NCBI RefSeq assembly: GCF_001895205.1
Contig: NZ_BDJF01000027.1
Location: 558,001 to 622,000, forward strand
Reading direction: 5' to 3'
Length of the DNA: 64,000 nt
Origin: Vibrio injensis
GTDB taxonomy: Bacteria > Pseudomonadota > Gammaproteobacteria > Enterobacterales > Vibrionaceae
In this document: piece by piece, positions 1-8,678 of the stretch
How positions within the stretch are numbered: the stretch's first letter is position 1
Layout of the letters: every line of letters starts with the position of its first letter
Notes under the pieces: generated by a model
Told to the model about the DNA's origin: nothing
Seen by the model: only the letters and a program-made list of their open reading frames with translations
Databases searched by the model: none
Made by a program: the position numbers and the translations under genes

Positions 1-189
1 TATGGCGATAATCTGCGTAAAAATATTCCACGCACGGCGTTGTTTGGTGCATCTCTCGTACTGGTTTGCGACATTGTTAGTCGCGTGCTGATCTTCCCTT
101 ATGAAATACCAATTTCGATGATCATCAGTATTATTGGCGGCATTGCGTTTATCGTATTGATTTTGAGAGGACCTCAGCATGCAAGATAA
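1..189 (+). CDS. Siderophore ABC transporter permease, 3' end only (VctD-like)
   Basis: Reading frame 1 is open from the window edge to a TAA at 187-189 and encodes the last 62 residues of a membrane protein. They include two hydrophobic stretches (about residues 15-32 and 38-56) and end ILRGPQHAR. The next gene starts inside it (11 bp overlap) and is a FecCD-type permease, followed by an ATPase, so this is most likely the first permease of the same iron-siderophore importer (VctD in the V. cholerae VctPDGC nomenclature). That identity rests on context. The N-terminal part lies outside the window. Confidence 0.75.
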   Translation, partial: YGDNLRKNIPRTALFGASLVLVCDIVSRVLIFPYEIPISMIISIIGGIAFIVLILRGPQHAR

Positions 190-1129
190 ACATAAAACGT
201 TATTGATGCTGGTTTTGGCACTCGGTTTTGCGGTGCTATTTATTGGCGTCGGTCTTAATGCGGATAATTATCAGTATTTCTTGTCGCGTCGTATCCCGAA
301 AGTGCTAGCGATTGTGGTAGCCGCTATCGCCATCGCTCAATCCTCCTTAGCTTTTCAAACCATTACCCATAATAGAATTTTGACACCGAGTATCATGGGT
401 TTTGATGCCTTGTATCTTTTAGTTCAAGTTCTGGTTGTGGCTACATTAGGTAGTTTTAGTGTCATCATGTTGAACACTTACCTAAATTTTTCGTTATCGG
501 TTCTGGCTATGCTGCTGTTTTCGAGCTTGCTGTTTACTTTTTATTTTCGTCGTCAGCGTAATAACATCATCGTTTTGCTATTACTTGGCGTGATTTTAGG
601 TCAGCTATTTTCCAACTTTTCATCCTTTTTTATTATGTTGATGGATCCTAATGACTTTGCAGCAGTCCAGGCGAAAATGTTTGCTAGTTTCAATAATGTT
701 AACGTGAAACTGGTTTATGCCGTATCACCGCTATTACTCGTGGTGAGTTATTTACTGTTCCGTATGCATCGTACACTCGATGTTTTTTGGCTCGATAATG
801 ATAATGCGGTTAGCCTCGGTGTTGATGTTAAGCGCACCACGCGTGATGTGATGTTGCTGAGTGCGGTGTTGGTCTCAATTTCGACAGCTTTGGTTGGACC
901 GGTAATGTTTTTTGGTTTGCTGGTGACCAATTTAACTCGTGAATGGCTACGTTCTTATCAACATCGTGTGTTACTTATGGCTTGCTCTGCGATGTCGGTC
1001 GTTGCTCTTTTAGGCGGGCAGTGGATAGTAGAAAACGTATTTTCATTTGGTACCACCTTGAGTGTGATCATCAACTTCATTGGTGGGATTTATTTCCTCT
1101 CTCTTCTCTTGCGTAATAAAGTGGTGTAG
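179..1129 (+). CDS. vctG: Iron-siderophore ABC transporter permease (FecCD family, VctG-like)
   Basis: A 316-residue inner-membrane protein with eight to ten hydrophobic segments and the usual length of FecCD/BtuC permeases. The segment SLGVDVKRTTRD near residues 212-224 fits the cytoplasmic coupling loop that contacts the ATPase, and the GPVMFFGLLVTNLTR stretch near 240 is typical of the family. The start codon overlaps the end of the upstream permease by 11 bp and the ATPase follows 6 bp after the stop, so the three are translationally linked in one operon. In Vibrio such pairs (VctD/VctG, ViuD/ViuG, FatC/FatD) import ferric catechol or related siderophores. The exact substrate cannot be read from sequence, and the symbol is a best guess among these paralogues. 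Confidence 0.78.
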   Translation: MQDKHKTLLMLVLALGFAVLFIGVGLNADNYQYFLSRRIPKVLAIVVAAIAIAQSSLAFQTITHNRILTPSIMGFDALYLLVQVLVVATLGSFSVIMLNTYLNFSLSVLAMLLFSSLLFTFYFRRQRNNIIVLLLLGVILGQLFSNFSSFFIMLMDPNDFAAVQAKMFASFNNVNVKLVYAVSPLLLVVSYLLFRMHRTLDVFWLDNDNAVSLGVDVKRTTRDVMLLSAVLVSISTALVGPVMFFGLLVTNLTREWLRSYQHRVLLMACSAMSVVALLGGQWIVENVFSFGTTLSVIINFIGGIYFLSLLLRNKVV

Positions 1130-1135
1130 CCCGTT

Positions 1136-1897
1136 ATGATTCAATTAGACAAACTGACCAAGTATTTCGGCTCTCAAGCTGTGGTTCATCAAGCGAGCGC
1201 GCAATTTTCGAAAGGCCAGGTGACCTCAATTATTGGCCCGAATGGGGCAGGCAAGAGCACTTTGTTATCAATGGCAAGCCGCTTAATGTCACGTGATGAA
1301 GGTAAGGTTTGGATTGAAAGCCGTGAATTGGTGGATTGGGATACCAAAAGCCTCGCCAAAAAACTGTCCGTTTTACGTCAAGCCAACAATCTGACCATGC
1401 GCTTTACCGTACGTGAGTTAATCGCTTTTGGGCGTTTTCCACATTCTCAAGGTAAGCTCACGGTAGAGGATAACGCTATTATTGATCAAGCGATTGCTTA
1501 TCTTGATATAAAAAGCATGGAACATAAGTACCTTGATGAATTGAGTGGTGGTCAACGTCAACTGGCGTTTATTGCGATGGTCATGGCCCAAGATACCGAT
1601 TGTGTTTTTTTGGATGAACCGCTAAATAATTTAGATATTAAACACTCACTGCAGATTATGGAAACGATCCGCCGTCTGGCGCATGATCTAAACAAAGCGG
1701 TCGTGGTGGTTATTCACGATATCAATTTTGCTTCTTGCTATTCCGACCGGATTATTGCCCTAAAAAAGGGAATAGTAGTGGCCAGTGGTTCGGTGGAAGA
1801 GGTGATTCAAGCTTCAGTATTAGAAGACATTTACGAAACGCCTTTTCGAGTCTTAGAGCTGGAAGGGAAGAGAATGTGTCTTTACCACACTGCATAA
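1136..1897 (+). CDS. vctC: Iron-siderophore ABC transporter ATP-binding protein (VctC-like)
   Basis: A 253-residue cytoplasmic ABC ATPase that would power the two membrane subunits encoded just upstream. Visible motifs in order are Walker A GPNGAGKST (about residues 34-42), Q-loop LRQANN near 80, signature LSGGQRQ near 136, Walker B CVFLDEPLNNLD near 156-167 and the switch histidine in VVIHDINFA near 190. Length and domain content match single-domain FepC/FatE/VctC-type ATPases. No AraC regulator or outer-membrane receptor follows, unlike the usual vct locus of V. cholerae, because acetate kinase is next. No clear terminator is seen directly after the gene. Confidence 0.8.
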   Translation: MIQLDKLTKYFGSQAVVHQASAQFSKGQVTSIIGPNGAGKSTLLSMASRLMSRDEGKVWIESRELVDWDTKSLAKKLSVLRQANNLTMRFTVRELIAFGRFPHSQGKLTVEDNAIIDQAIAYLDIKSMEHKYLDELSGGQRQLAFIAMVMAQDTDCVFLDEPLNNLDIKHSLQIMETIRRLAHDLNKAVVVVIHDINFASCYSDRIIALKKGIVVASGSVEEVIQASVLEDIYETPFRVLELEGKRMCLYHTA

Positions 1898-2107
1898 GGT
1901 GGTGGCCTTATCAAGACCAATAAGGGCAGAGAAATATTTCTCGCTAGAAAAGAATAGATTATTTGTTACAGATCAATAAAAGAAGCGGCTTAACTGAGCA
2001 AAACAACAAAACAAAAGTTGAAAGATTCAAAAATTATTGAATAATGGGTGGCACGAAAAAAGAGAAGCGCACGCTTCAAACTCATAGTCGAATACAGGAT
2101 ACTCCCC

Positions 2108-3301
2108 ATGTCGAACTCGTATGTGTTGGTTATTAACTCTGGTAGCTCATCACTGAAATTTGCGGTTATTGATTCTAATACGGGTGATGCCGTATTGAGT
2201 GGTCTCGGTGAATGCTTTGGGCTGGATGATGCTCGAATGAGCTGGAAATGTAACGGAGAAAAAGCCAGTTGCACCATTCAAGGTGAAAATAACCACCATC
2301 AGTTAGCGGTAGAAAAACTGGTTGAGTTAGTCAAAACTTACGGTCTTATCGATGAGGTGGTGGCGATAGGGCACCGCGTCGTTCATGGCGGCGAAAAGTT
2401 CACAAAAACCGTTAAGTTAGATGAGAAAATCGTACAAGAAGTCGAAGCGTTGAGTGATTTAGCTCCGCTGCATAACAAAGCTCATGCAATTGGTATGCGT
2501 GCAGCGATGCATGCTTTTCCTGAGCTGCCACAGTTTGCGGTTTTTGATACCGCCTTCCACCAAACGATGCCACCGAAGGCTTACACCGGTGGTATTGCTA
2601 AATCGCTTTATACCGAATTTGGTATTCGCCGATATGGTTTTCATGGTACCAGCCATTACTTCGTCAGTCGTGAAGCGGCCAAAATGCTCAATAAGCCCAT
2701 TGAACAAAGCAGTTTTATCTCTGTTCATTTAGGTAATGGTGCATCCGTTTGTGCGATTAAAGATGGTCAGAGTGTTGATACCAGTATGGGCTTTACTCCC
2801 TTATCTGGTTTGATGATGGGCACCCGATGCGGTGACCTTGACCCAGGGATTATCGAATTCTTGTTAAAAAAAGGGTGGACGCAAGAGCAGGTATTTAACT
2901 CATTAAATAAAGCGTCTGGTTTCCTTGGTGTGTCCGGTTTAACCAGTGATGCGCGTGGTATCCTTGAAGCCATGGATCAAGGCCACGAAGGTGCGACGTT
3001 AGCCTTCCAAGTGTTTACTTACCGCGTGGCTAAATACATCGCTTCTTATCTTGCTGCCCTAGATTCTTTAGATGGAATTATTTTTACCGGTGGTATTGGT
3101 GAAAATGCTCTGCCTATCCGCCGTGAAATCTTACGTAATTTAAAAATTCTTGGTTTTGTGGAAGATGAGCAAGGTAATGAGCAGGCTCGTTTTGGTAATG
3201 CTGGGAGCATCGCCAGATCAGAACCATTAGGTGCAGTAGCCCTTGTTGTACCTACTAATGAAGAATTTGTAATTGCTCAGCAGTCGATTGAATTGCTGTA
3301 A
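2108..3301 (+). CDS. ackA: Acetate kinase
   Basis: Acetate kinase (397 aa) converts acetate and ATP to acetyl phosphate and ADP in the AckA-Pta pathway, in the cytoplasm. The N-terminal ASKHA phosphate loop VLVINSGSSSLKFAV is present at residues 6-20, followed by GHRVVHGGEKF near 83, FHQTMP near 150, RRYGFHGTSH near 172 and FTGGIGEN near 323. The frame is open 20 codons further upstream (from 2048), but the ATG at 2108 has an AGGA 8 bases before it and gives the canonical N-terminus. No pta gene is adjacent, so this may be the second, stand-alone acetate kinase paralogue found on chromosome II of vibrios. It is followed by a good intrinsic terminator. Confidence 0.95.
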   Translation: MSNSYVLVINSGSSSLKFAVIDSNTGDAVLSGLGECFGLDDARMSWKCNGEKASCTIQGENNHHQLAVEKLVELVKTYGLIDEVVAIGHRVVHGGEKFTKTVKLDEKIVQEVEALSDLAPLHNKAHAIGMRAAMHAFPELPQFAVFDTAFHQTMPPKAYTGGIAKSLYTEFGIRRYGFHGTSHYFVSREAAKMLNKPIEQSSFISVHLGNGASVCAIKDGQSVDTSMGFTPLSGLMMGTRCGDLDPGIIEFLLKKGWTQEQVFNSLNKASGFLGVSGLTSDARGILEAMDQGHEGATLAFQVFTYRVAKYIASYLAALDSLDGIIFTGGIGENALPIRREILRNLKILGFVEDEQGNEQARFGNAGSIARSEPLGAVALVVPTNEEFVIAQQSIELL

Positions 3302-3323
3302 TGAATAGTAAAAAAAGATAGTG

Positions 3324-3350
3324 AAAAGCGAGCTTCGTGCTCGCTTTTTT
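3324..3350 (+). terminator. Rho-independent terminator of ackA
   Basis: AAAGCGAGC / GCTCGCTTT form a nine-base stem with a short loop, followed by a run of T, 23 bases after the ackA stop codon. Confidence 0.9.
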
Positions 3351-3644
3351 GCTTCTTCAGTTGGATAGACCATCATTAGGCACGTGAATGACGACACACC
3401 TATTGCTCACTACACGACTTCCGCAGTTATTTTTGTTTATCCAAGTTAGCGTTAGCTTGTTATGGGTGATTACATCAGGAATCACAATTATCGAAGTAAA
3501 TTAAGCCGTCTTTACTTTAATAATACCACTTGACAGAAAAGCACTGATTGATAGTGGCGTTAAGAAAAATAAGCTATCAAAATACAGTGATAAAATTGAT
3601 CTATACGAAATAAATTATGGATGGCTATATCTATAAGCAACTAC
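3351..3644. other. Intergenic region between ackA and the RRM gene
   Basis: About 290 bases between convergent genes. It is A+T-rich towards the right end. I see no ORF with a ribosome binding site, no strong hairpin and no recognisable RNA gene. Confidence 0.5.
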
Positions 3645-3881
3645 TTAATCAGCTTTTTTAACGCGAATCTTGCTTTTATGAACATCGCTTAAATTGAGAT
3701 TAGCGATGGCTTGTTTGGCTTCTTCGAGGTTCGGCATTTCGACAAAGGCAAAGCCTTTTGATTGACCAGTGATTTGATCCAGTACCAAGTTGCATGCTTT
3801 TACTTCACCAAAAGCAGAGAATAAAACGCGGATGTCTTGTTCGGTGGTAGTACGGGATAAATTTCTAACTAACAGTTTCAT
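3645..3881 (-). CDS. Small RRM-type RNA-binding protein
   Basis: A 78-residue protein that is a single RNA recognition motif. RNP2 is KLLVRNL at residues 2-8, RNP1 is KGFAFVEM at about 43-50, and the helix LEEAKQAIANLN follows, with a basic tail KIRVKKAD. Stand-alone RRM proteins of this size occur in many Gammaproteobacteria and cyanobacteria and bind single-stranded RNA; some are cold induced. No RNA target can be predicted. The gene sits alone between ackA and gcvP, transcribed in the gcvP direction, and its leader carries the sequence ATAGGA shortly before the ATG. Confidence 0.85.
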   Translation of the reverse strand: MKLLVRNLSRTTTEQDIRVLFSAFGEVKACNLVLDQITGQSKGFAFVEMPNLEEAKQAIANLNLSDVHKSKIRVKKAD

Positions 3882-3983
3882 GAATAATAATCTTATAGGA
3901 ATTGACGCTATATTGTCTCAGTTTCTCAAGGCGAAACCAAGGAAATCTTTGTGTTAACGATGTTTGTCTCGATGAGAGGTGAT

Positions 3984-4007
3984 AAAAGGCGAGCTATTAA
4001 GCTCGCC
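3984..4007 (-). terminator. Terminator of gcvP
   Basis: GGCGAGCT ATTA AGCTCGCC is a perfect 8-bp stem. On the minus strand it is followed by TTTTATC. It lies about 50 bases beyond the gcvP stop. Confidence 0.85.
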
Positions 4008-4059
4008 ATTGAATTTTCAAGTTAGTACATTGTTAGGTATCAATACCCACAACGGTTTA

Positions 4060-6924
4060 TTACTCTTCGTAACTATCAATACTTGGACAAGTACAGACCA
4101 GATTACGATCGCCATAGACGTTATCGACACGGTTGACGGTTGGCCAGTACTTGGTGGTTTTGCTGTGCTCTGATGGGAAGCAAGCAACTTCGCGAGAGTA
4201 AGGATGCGACCATTGTTCAATGGTTAAATCCACTTGTGTATGCGGTGCGTTGACTAGCGGGTTATCTTCTAATGGCCACTCGCCAGTTTGTACTTTATCT
4301 ATCTCTTGGCGAATAGCGATCATCGCCTCACAGAAACGATCGATTTCAGCTAAGCTTTCGGATTCGGTTGGCTCAACCATCAGTGTACCCGCAACCGGGA
4401 ACGACATAGTTGGCGCATGGAAGCCATAATCCATTAAGCGCTTAGCGATATCTTCTTCACTGATGCCGCTTTGCTCTTTTAATGGACGAATATCGATAAT
4501 GCACTCATGGGCTACTCGACCATTATGACCACGATATAAAACAGAGTAGTGCGGACGCAGGCGCTCCATAATATAGTTGGCATTAAGAATCGCCAGCTTG
4601 GTTGCTTGCTCTAATCCCGTTGCTCCCATCATGGTGATATAAGCCCACGAAATAGGCAAAATGGAGGCACTGCCTAAATCCGCAGCAGAGACGGCATATT
4701 CTGTGCCTTCGATACCGCCTTCAATATGCCCAGGTAAGAACGGAGCTAAATGAGATTTTACTCCAATAGGGCCCATACCTGGACCACCGCCACCGTGTGG
4801 AATACAGAAGGTTTTATGTAGGTTAAGGTGCGATACATCTGAACCAATAAAACCGGGAGAGGTGAGGCCAACTTGTGCATTCATATTGGCGCCATCGAGA
4901 TACACTTGGCCGCCAGCTTGGTGCACCATTTCACACACTTGGCGTACTTGTTCTTCATAGACACCATGAGTCGAAGGATAGGTGATCATAATCGCAGACA
5001 GGTTCGCTCGATGTTTATCGATTTTCGCCGCTAGATCAGTCAGATCAACGTTACCATTATTATCGCATTTCACAACCACCACTTTCATCGATAACATGGA
5101 AGCGGTTGCTGGGTTAGTGCCGTGAGCCGAACTTGGGATTAAACAGACATCGCGGTGTCCTTCACCACGGCTTTGGTGATAACGCTGAATAGCAATCAGA
5201 CCCGCGTATTCACCAGATGCGCCAGAGTTTGGTTGCAGTGAAAAGGCGTCATAACCGGTGATTTCGCATAATTTTTGTTTTAGATCTTTGGCTAATGCTG
5301 CGTAACCTTGCGCTTGTTCTTTGGGTGCGAAGGGGTGTAATGCGCCAAATTCTGGCCAAGTGACTGGGATCATCTCTGCGGTAGCATTGAGCTTCATCGT
5401 ACAACTGCCAAGAGGGATCATACCATGCACCAAAGAGAAGTCTTTATTCTCCAGTTTCTTCATATAGCGCAGCATTTGTGTTTCGCTATGATGAGTATTG
5501 AATACAGGATGAGTAAGGAAACTTGATTGGCGGCGGCAAGATTCAGGAATCGCGGCTAATTCATTATCAGTAATGGCGGTCGATAAATCGTCAATCGATT
5601 CGTTAACGGCAAAAACGTCAAATAGGGCTTTGATGTCTTCAACTGTCGTTGTTTCATCCAAGCTAATACCAAGTTGCTGCGCCGATTTACGTAGATTCAT
5701 TCCGGCTAGTTGCGCTTGCTGATAAAGTTTTTCTGTTGCCGATCCAGTATTGATGGTTAGGGTGTCAAAGAAGCTATGGTGGGCGAGTTCATAACCGGCT
5801 TTGATTAACCCAGCAGCAAGAATGGCTGTGAAGTGATGGGTTCTGCGCGCAATGGTTTTTAAACCTTCAGGACCATGGTACACCGCATAGAAAGCGGCCA
5901 TGTTCGCCAGAAGTGCTTGAGCGGTACAAATATTTGAGGTGGCTTTTTCACGGCGAATATGCTGTTCACGAGTTTGCATTGCCATGCGCAGCGCTTGATT
6001 GCCTTTGGCATCGATAGATACCCCAATCACTCGACCAGGCATAGTACGTTTGTGAGCATCACGAGTTGCCATAAACGCGGCATGAGGACCACCGTATCCC
6101 ATTGGCACACCAAAACGTTGTGCTGAGCCAATCACAACATCCGCACCCATCTCTCCAGCCGGTTTAAGCAGTACACTGGCCAGTAAATCAGTGGCCACCG
6201 TAACCAGCGTTTTATTCTCATGCGCTTGCTCGATGATATTGGTTAAATCACGTACTTCTCCGCGAGTATTTGGGTATTGCAGTAAGGCACCAAACACATC
6301 GTGCTGCGCTAAGCTTTCGATGGGAGCCACCTTGACATCAAAGCCCAGAAATCCGGCTCGGGTTTTGATCACTTCAATAGTCTGTGGATGGACATCGTCC
6401 GCGACAAAAAAGACGTTACTTTTGCTTTTGCCAGCACGATGACACAGTGCCATGGCTTCTGCGGCGGCGGTTGCTTCATCCAATAATGAAGCGTTTGCGA
6501 TCTCCATACCCGTTAAGTCGATAATCATCTGTTGATAGTTAAGCAGCGACTCTAAGCGACCTTGAGAGATTTCAGGCTGATATGGAGTATAAGCGGTGTA
6601 CCACCCCGGGTTTTCAAACACATTGCGCAAAATGACATTAGGAGTAAAGGTGTTGTAGTAACCTTGACCAATAAAAGTACGTTTAATTTGATTTTGTTGA
6701 GCAAAGGCTTTCAGCATCGCGAGCATATTGGTTTCACTTTGCGGCTCGCCAATATCAAGGGGGGCCTCTAAACGAATGTTAGCGGGGACGGTTTCCTTAA
6801 TCAGCGCATCAAGACTTTCAGCCTGAATAGTCGCTAACATAGTCTGTTGATCATCGACGCGTGGTCCATTGTGGCGTGCAATAAATTCATTTTGTGTGCT
6901 TAGGCGGTGCAGTAACTCGGTCAT
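4060..6924 (-). CDS. gcvP: Glycine dehydrogenase (decarboxylating), P-protein
   Basis: The 954-residue P-protein of the glycine cleavage system decarboxylates glycine with pyridoxal phosphate and passes the aminomethyl group to lipoyl-GcvH. It is the full-length single-chain form (N and C halves fused) used by Gammaproteobacteria. Landmarks are the N-terminal [22 protein letters not shown] near 100, the segment [10 protein letters not shown] near 500 and the PLP-lysine region [16 protein letters not shown] near 700. It lies downstream of gcvH on the same strand, separated by 191 bases that contain a terminator-like hairpin, so gcvP may be partly uncoupled from gcvH. A clear terminator follows. 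Confidence 0.97.
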   Translation of the reverse strand: MTELLHRLSTQNEFIARHNGPRVDDQQTMLATIQAESLDALIKETVPANIRLEAPLDIGEPQSETNMLAMLKAFAQQNQIKRTFIGQGYYNTFTPNVILRNVFENPGWYTAYTPYQPEISQGRLESLLNYQQMIIDLTGMEIANASLLDEATAAAEAMALCHRAGKSKSNVFFVADDVHPQTIEVIKTRAGFLGFDVKVAPIESLAQHDVFGALLQYPNTRGEVRDLTNIIEQAHENKTLVTVATDLLASVLLKPAGEMGADVVIGSAQRFGVPMGYGGPHAAFMATRDAHKRTMPGRVIGVSIDAKGNQALRMAMQTREQHIRREKATSNICTAQALLANMAAFYAVYHGPEGLKTIARRTHHFTAILAAGLIKAGYELAHHSFFDTLTINTGSATEKLYQQAQLAGMNLRKSAQQLGISLDETTTVEDIKALFDVFAVNESIDDLSTAITDNELAAIPESCRRQSSFLTHPVFNTHHSETQMLRYMKKLENKDFSLVHGMIPLGSCTMKLNATAEMIPVTWPEFGALHPFAPKEQAQGYAALAKDLKQKLCEITGYDAFSLQPNSGASGEYAGLIAIQRYHQSRGEGHRDVCLIPSSAHGTNPATASMLSMKVVVVKCDNNGNVDLTDLAAKIDKHRANLSAIMITYPSTHGVYEEQVRQVCEMVHQAGGQVYLDGANMNAQVGLTSPGFIGSDVSHLNLHKTFCIPHGGGGPGMGPIGVKSHLAPFLPGHIEGGIEGTEYAVSAADLGSASILPISWAYITMMGATGLEQATKLAILNANYIMERLRPHYSVLYRGHNGRVAHECIIDIRPLKEQSGISEEDIAKRLMDYGFHAPTMSFPVAGTLMVEPTESESLAEIDRFCEAMIAIRQEIDKVQTGEWPLEDNPLVNAPHTQVDLTIEQWSHPYSREVACFPSEHSKTTKYWPTVNRVDNVYGDRNLVCTCPSIDSYEE

Positions 6925-7048
6925 TTTCCCTTACCTATAGATAGAGCTGTCGCGTGGCTGACCATCATCTTCAACAACGCCGATCATATAAATAAGCGTT
7001 GACAGATAATCGGTATCGACGGGTTATAGTGAATAACGATGATGCTGA

Positions 7049-7105
7049 AAAAGCTGCCTTGGCTTCTACCATAGTAAGAGGCTTCGACCTATTGTGCGGC
7101 AGCTT
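7049..7105 (-). terminator. Terminator/attenuator-like hairpin between gcvH and gcvP
   Basis: AAGCTGCC at 7051-7058 pairs perfectly with GGCAGCTT at 7098-7105 around a roughly 39-base loop that can pair partly with itself. On the minus strand the stem is followed by TTTTT. It lies between gcvH and gcvP, so it could end part of the gcvH transcripts or act as an attenuator. The long loop makes this less certain than a standard terminator. Confidence 0.45.
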
Positions 7106-7115
7106 CTTGGAACAA

Positions 7116-7496
7116 CTAGTCTTCTTCAATCAAAGTGAGATATTCGTCTGCGTCTTTAAGATCATCGAGTTCAGAGGCATCGGACATTTTAATTTTAACA
7201 ATCCAGCCTGATTCATAAGGTTCTTCATTGATAAGTTCAGGACGCTCGGCGAGATCTTCGTTTACTTCGATAACTATGCCCGATACCGGAGCGTAAATAT
7301 CAGAAGCTGCTTTGACGGATTCCACCAAGGAAAAATTATCTCCCGCATCATATTCACTTTCGAGCTCAGGTAACTCGACAAACACCACATCACCGAGCAT
7401 CGCTTGAGCATGCTCTGAAATTCCAATCGTGACGGTACCATCTCCGTTATCACGCACCCATTCATGGCTATCAGTAAACTTCAGTGTTTTATCCAT
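7116..7496 (-). CDS. gcvH: Glycine cleavage system H protein
   Basis: H-protein (126 aa) carries the lipoyl arm that shuttles the aminomethyl group between the P, T and L proteins. The lipoylation segment is LVESVKAASDIYAPVSG, with the modified lysine at about residue 62, and the N-terminus KFTDSHEWVR and C-terminus DADEYLTLIEED are typical. The frame stays open 27 codons upstream, but the ATG at 7496 has GGAG in front and gives the normal family N-terminus. In V. cholerae a glyA paralogue lies next to gcvH; here none is present between gcvH and the regulator. Confidence 0.97.
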   Translation of the reverse strand: MDKTLKFTDSHEWVRDNGDGTVTIGISEHAQAMLGDVVFVELPELESEYDAGDNFSLVESVKAASDIYAPVSGIVIEVNEDLAERPELINEEPYESGWIVKIKMSDASELDDLKDADEYLTLIEED

Positions 7497-7820
7497 TATT
7501 TTTTCTCCAAATTGGTAGCGAACGCTCGCCGAGCGAGTGTGCAATAGTTCAAAAAGAACTTTTGTGTGCTTGCTCACTGAATTGAGCCAATCTGCTCTTT
7601 TTGAGGCTATTAAGCGTCATTGAACCAAACGATTGCTTAACTAACATGTTGGTAACATACCCCTTGCTAAATCAACAATCAATGAAAAATTTCCTATAGG
7701 AAACAAGCGTGCTATTTTTGTTACTTAAAGCACGCTTTACGCGCGTGTGGCTCTTTTTTATGCATAGAGCTTGATGCACAATGAATGCTCTTGACAGCAT
7801 AACACCATAGGATAAAAAGC
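7497..7820. other. Divergent control region between gcvH and the HTH-cupin regulator
   Basis: This 324-base region separates minus-strand gcvH from the plus-strand regulator and must hold both promoters. It contains the 14-bp perfect palindrome annotated separately at 7690-7703. I looked for a glycine riboswitch on both strands and saw no convincing one. A TTGACA at 7792 is too close to the regulator's ATG to be its -35 element. Confidence 0.5.
7690..7703. promoter_or_regulatory. Candidate operator palindrome of the HTH-cupin regulator
   Basis: TTTCCTATAGGAAA is a perfect 14-bp inverted repeat in the divergent gcvH/regulator spacer, about 120 bases before the regulator's start and 190 before gcvH. 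XRE-cupin proteins typically bind such palindromes near their own gene. A GGAAAC half-site also occurs before gcvT near 8583-8588. The assignment to this regulator is inferred from position. Confidence 0.4.
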
Positions 7821-8444
7821 ATGACCGAGCCCATTCATGATGAGTATCCATCCATGACATTAGCTAAAGAAGAGCGTGCAGAAAATATTGAGCCGCTTAA
7901 ATTAGGGCCACGCATCAAGCAAGTGAGGGCGAATTTAGGCATCACCCTAGAAGAGGCGAGTCAGAGAACGGGGCTGGCTCGCTCGACATTGAGTAAAATA
8001 GAGAATGAGCAGATTTCTCCGACTTTTCAAGCCATGCAAAAGCTTGCCCACGGTTTGCAAATTGATATGCCACAACTTTTTGATCCACCTAAGAAAATTA
8101 TCGCTACTGGCCGTCGAGATATTACCCGTAGCGGACTAGGGAAACCACATCCAACGCCTACTTATGAACATGAGCTATTGGCAACACAGTTGACCAATAA
8201 AAAAATGATGCCGTTCAAAAGTACCATCCGCGCTCGAGATTTTAGCGATTATCCAGATTGGGTAAGGCACGACGGTGAAGAATTTCTGCTGATTTTGAGC
8301 GGTGAGGTACTGTTTTACAGTGAGTTTTATGAGCCGGTGCCCCTTAGCGAGGGCGATAGTGTCTATTATGATGCGACGATGGGGCATATGTTAGTTTCCG
8401 TCAGTGAGCAAGATGCTCTGATTTTGTGGGTTACGGCAAAGTAG
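7821..8444 (+). CDS. XRE-family regulator with C-terminal cupin domain
   Basis: A 207-residue DNA-binding regulator. An XRE helix-turn-helix spans about residues 27-85 (RIKQVRANLGITLEEASQRT, then STLSKIENEQISPT), followed by a cupin sensor domain at about 135-205 with HDGEEFLLILSGEV and LSEGDSVYYDATMGH. This architecture is that of the PuuR/SutR type, in which the cupin binds a small ligand. It lies between divergent gcvH-gcvP and co-directional gcvT, so it is likely to control glycine cleavage. It could instead answer to serine or an amine; the ligand cannot be read. AGGAT precedes the ATG. Confidence 0.88.
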   Translation: MTEPIHDEYPSMTLAKEERAENIEPLKLGPRIKQVRANLGITLEEASQRTGLARSTLSKIENEQISPTFQAMQKLAHGLQIDMPQLFDPPKKIIATGRRDITRSGLGKPHPTPTYEHELLATQLTNKKMMPFKSTIRARDFSDYPDWVRHDGEEFLLILSGEVLFYSEFYEPVPLSEGDSVYYDATMGHMLVSVSEQDALILWVTAK

Positions 8445-8678
8445 CGGTTCGATTCGTAGCAGTCATTTTGTTGAAAGCGACGATGAACAGTTTGTGATCT
8501 AAGTGTTAATTATTGCAGTATGCAGAGCATGAAACTTGTTCGATGATCAAAATAAGCGCATGCTTGTTTTTCTTGTTTATTATTGGAAACTTAAGCTAAG
8601 CACTGGAGCGTGATGAAGACTTTCTGGATACCGCTCGATCAACAGGCTTGATAGGCAATTCGCCACATGGAGAAAACA

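Noticed and set aside
7792..7820. TTGACA as -35 element of the HTH-cupin regulator
   Set aside because: The distance to the ATG leaves no room for a -10 element and spacer.
8445..8678. Possible glycine riboswitch upstream of gcvT
   Set aside because: Fragments such as ACCGCTCGATCAAC and AGGCAATTCG are reminiscent of the aptamer, but the conserved core and the stem pairings were not found, so I do not call it.
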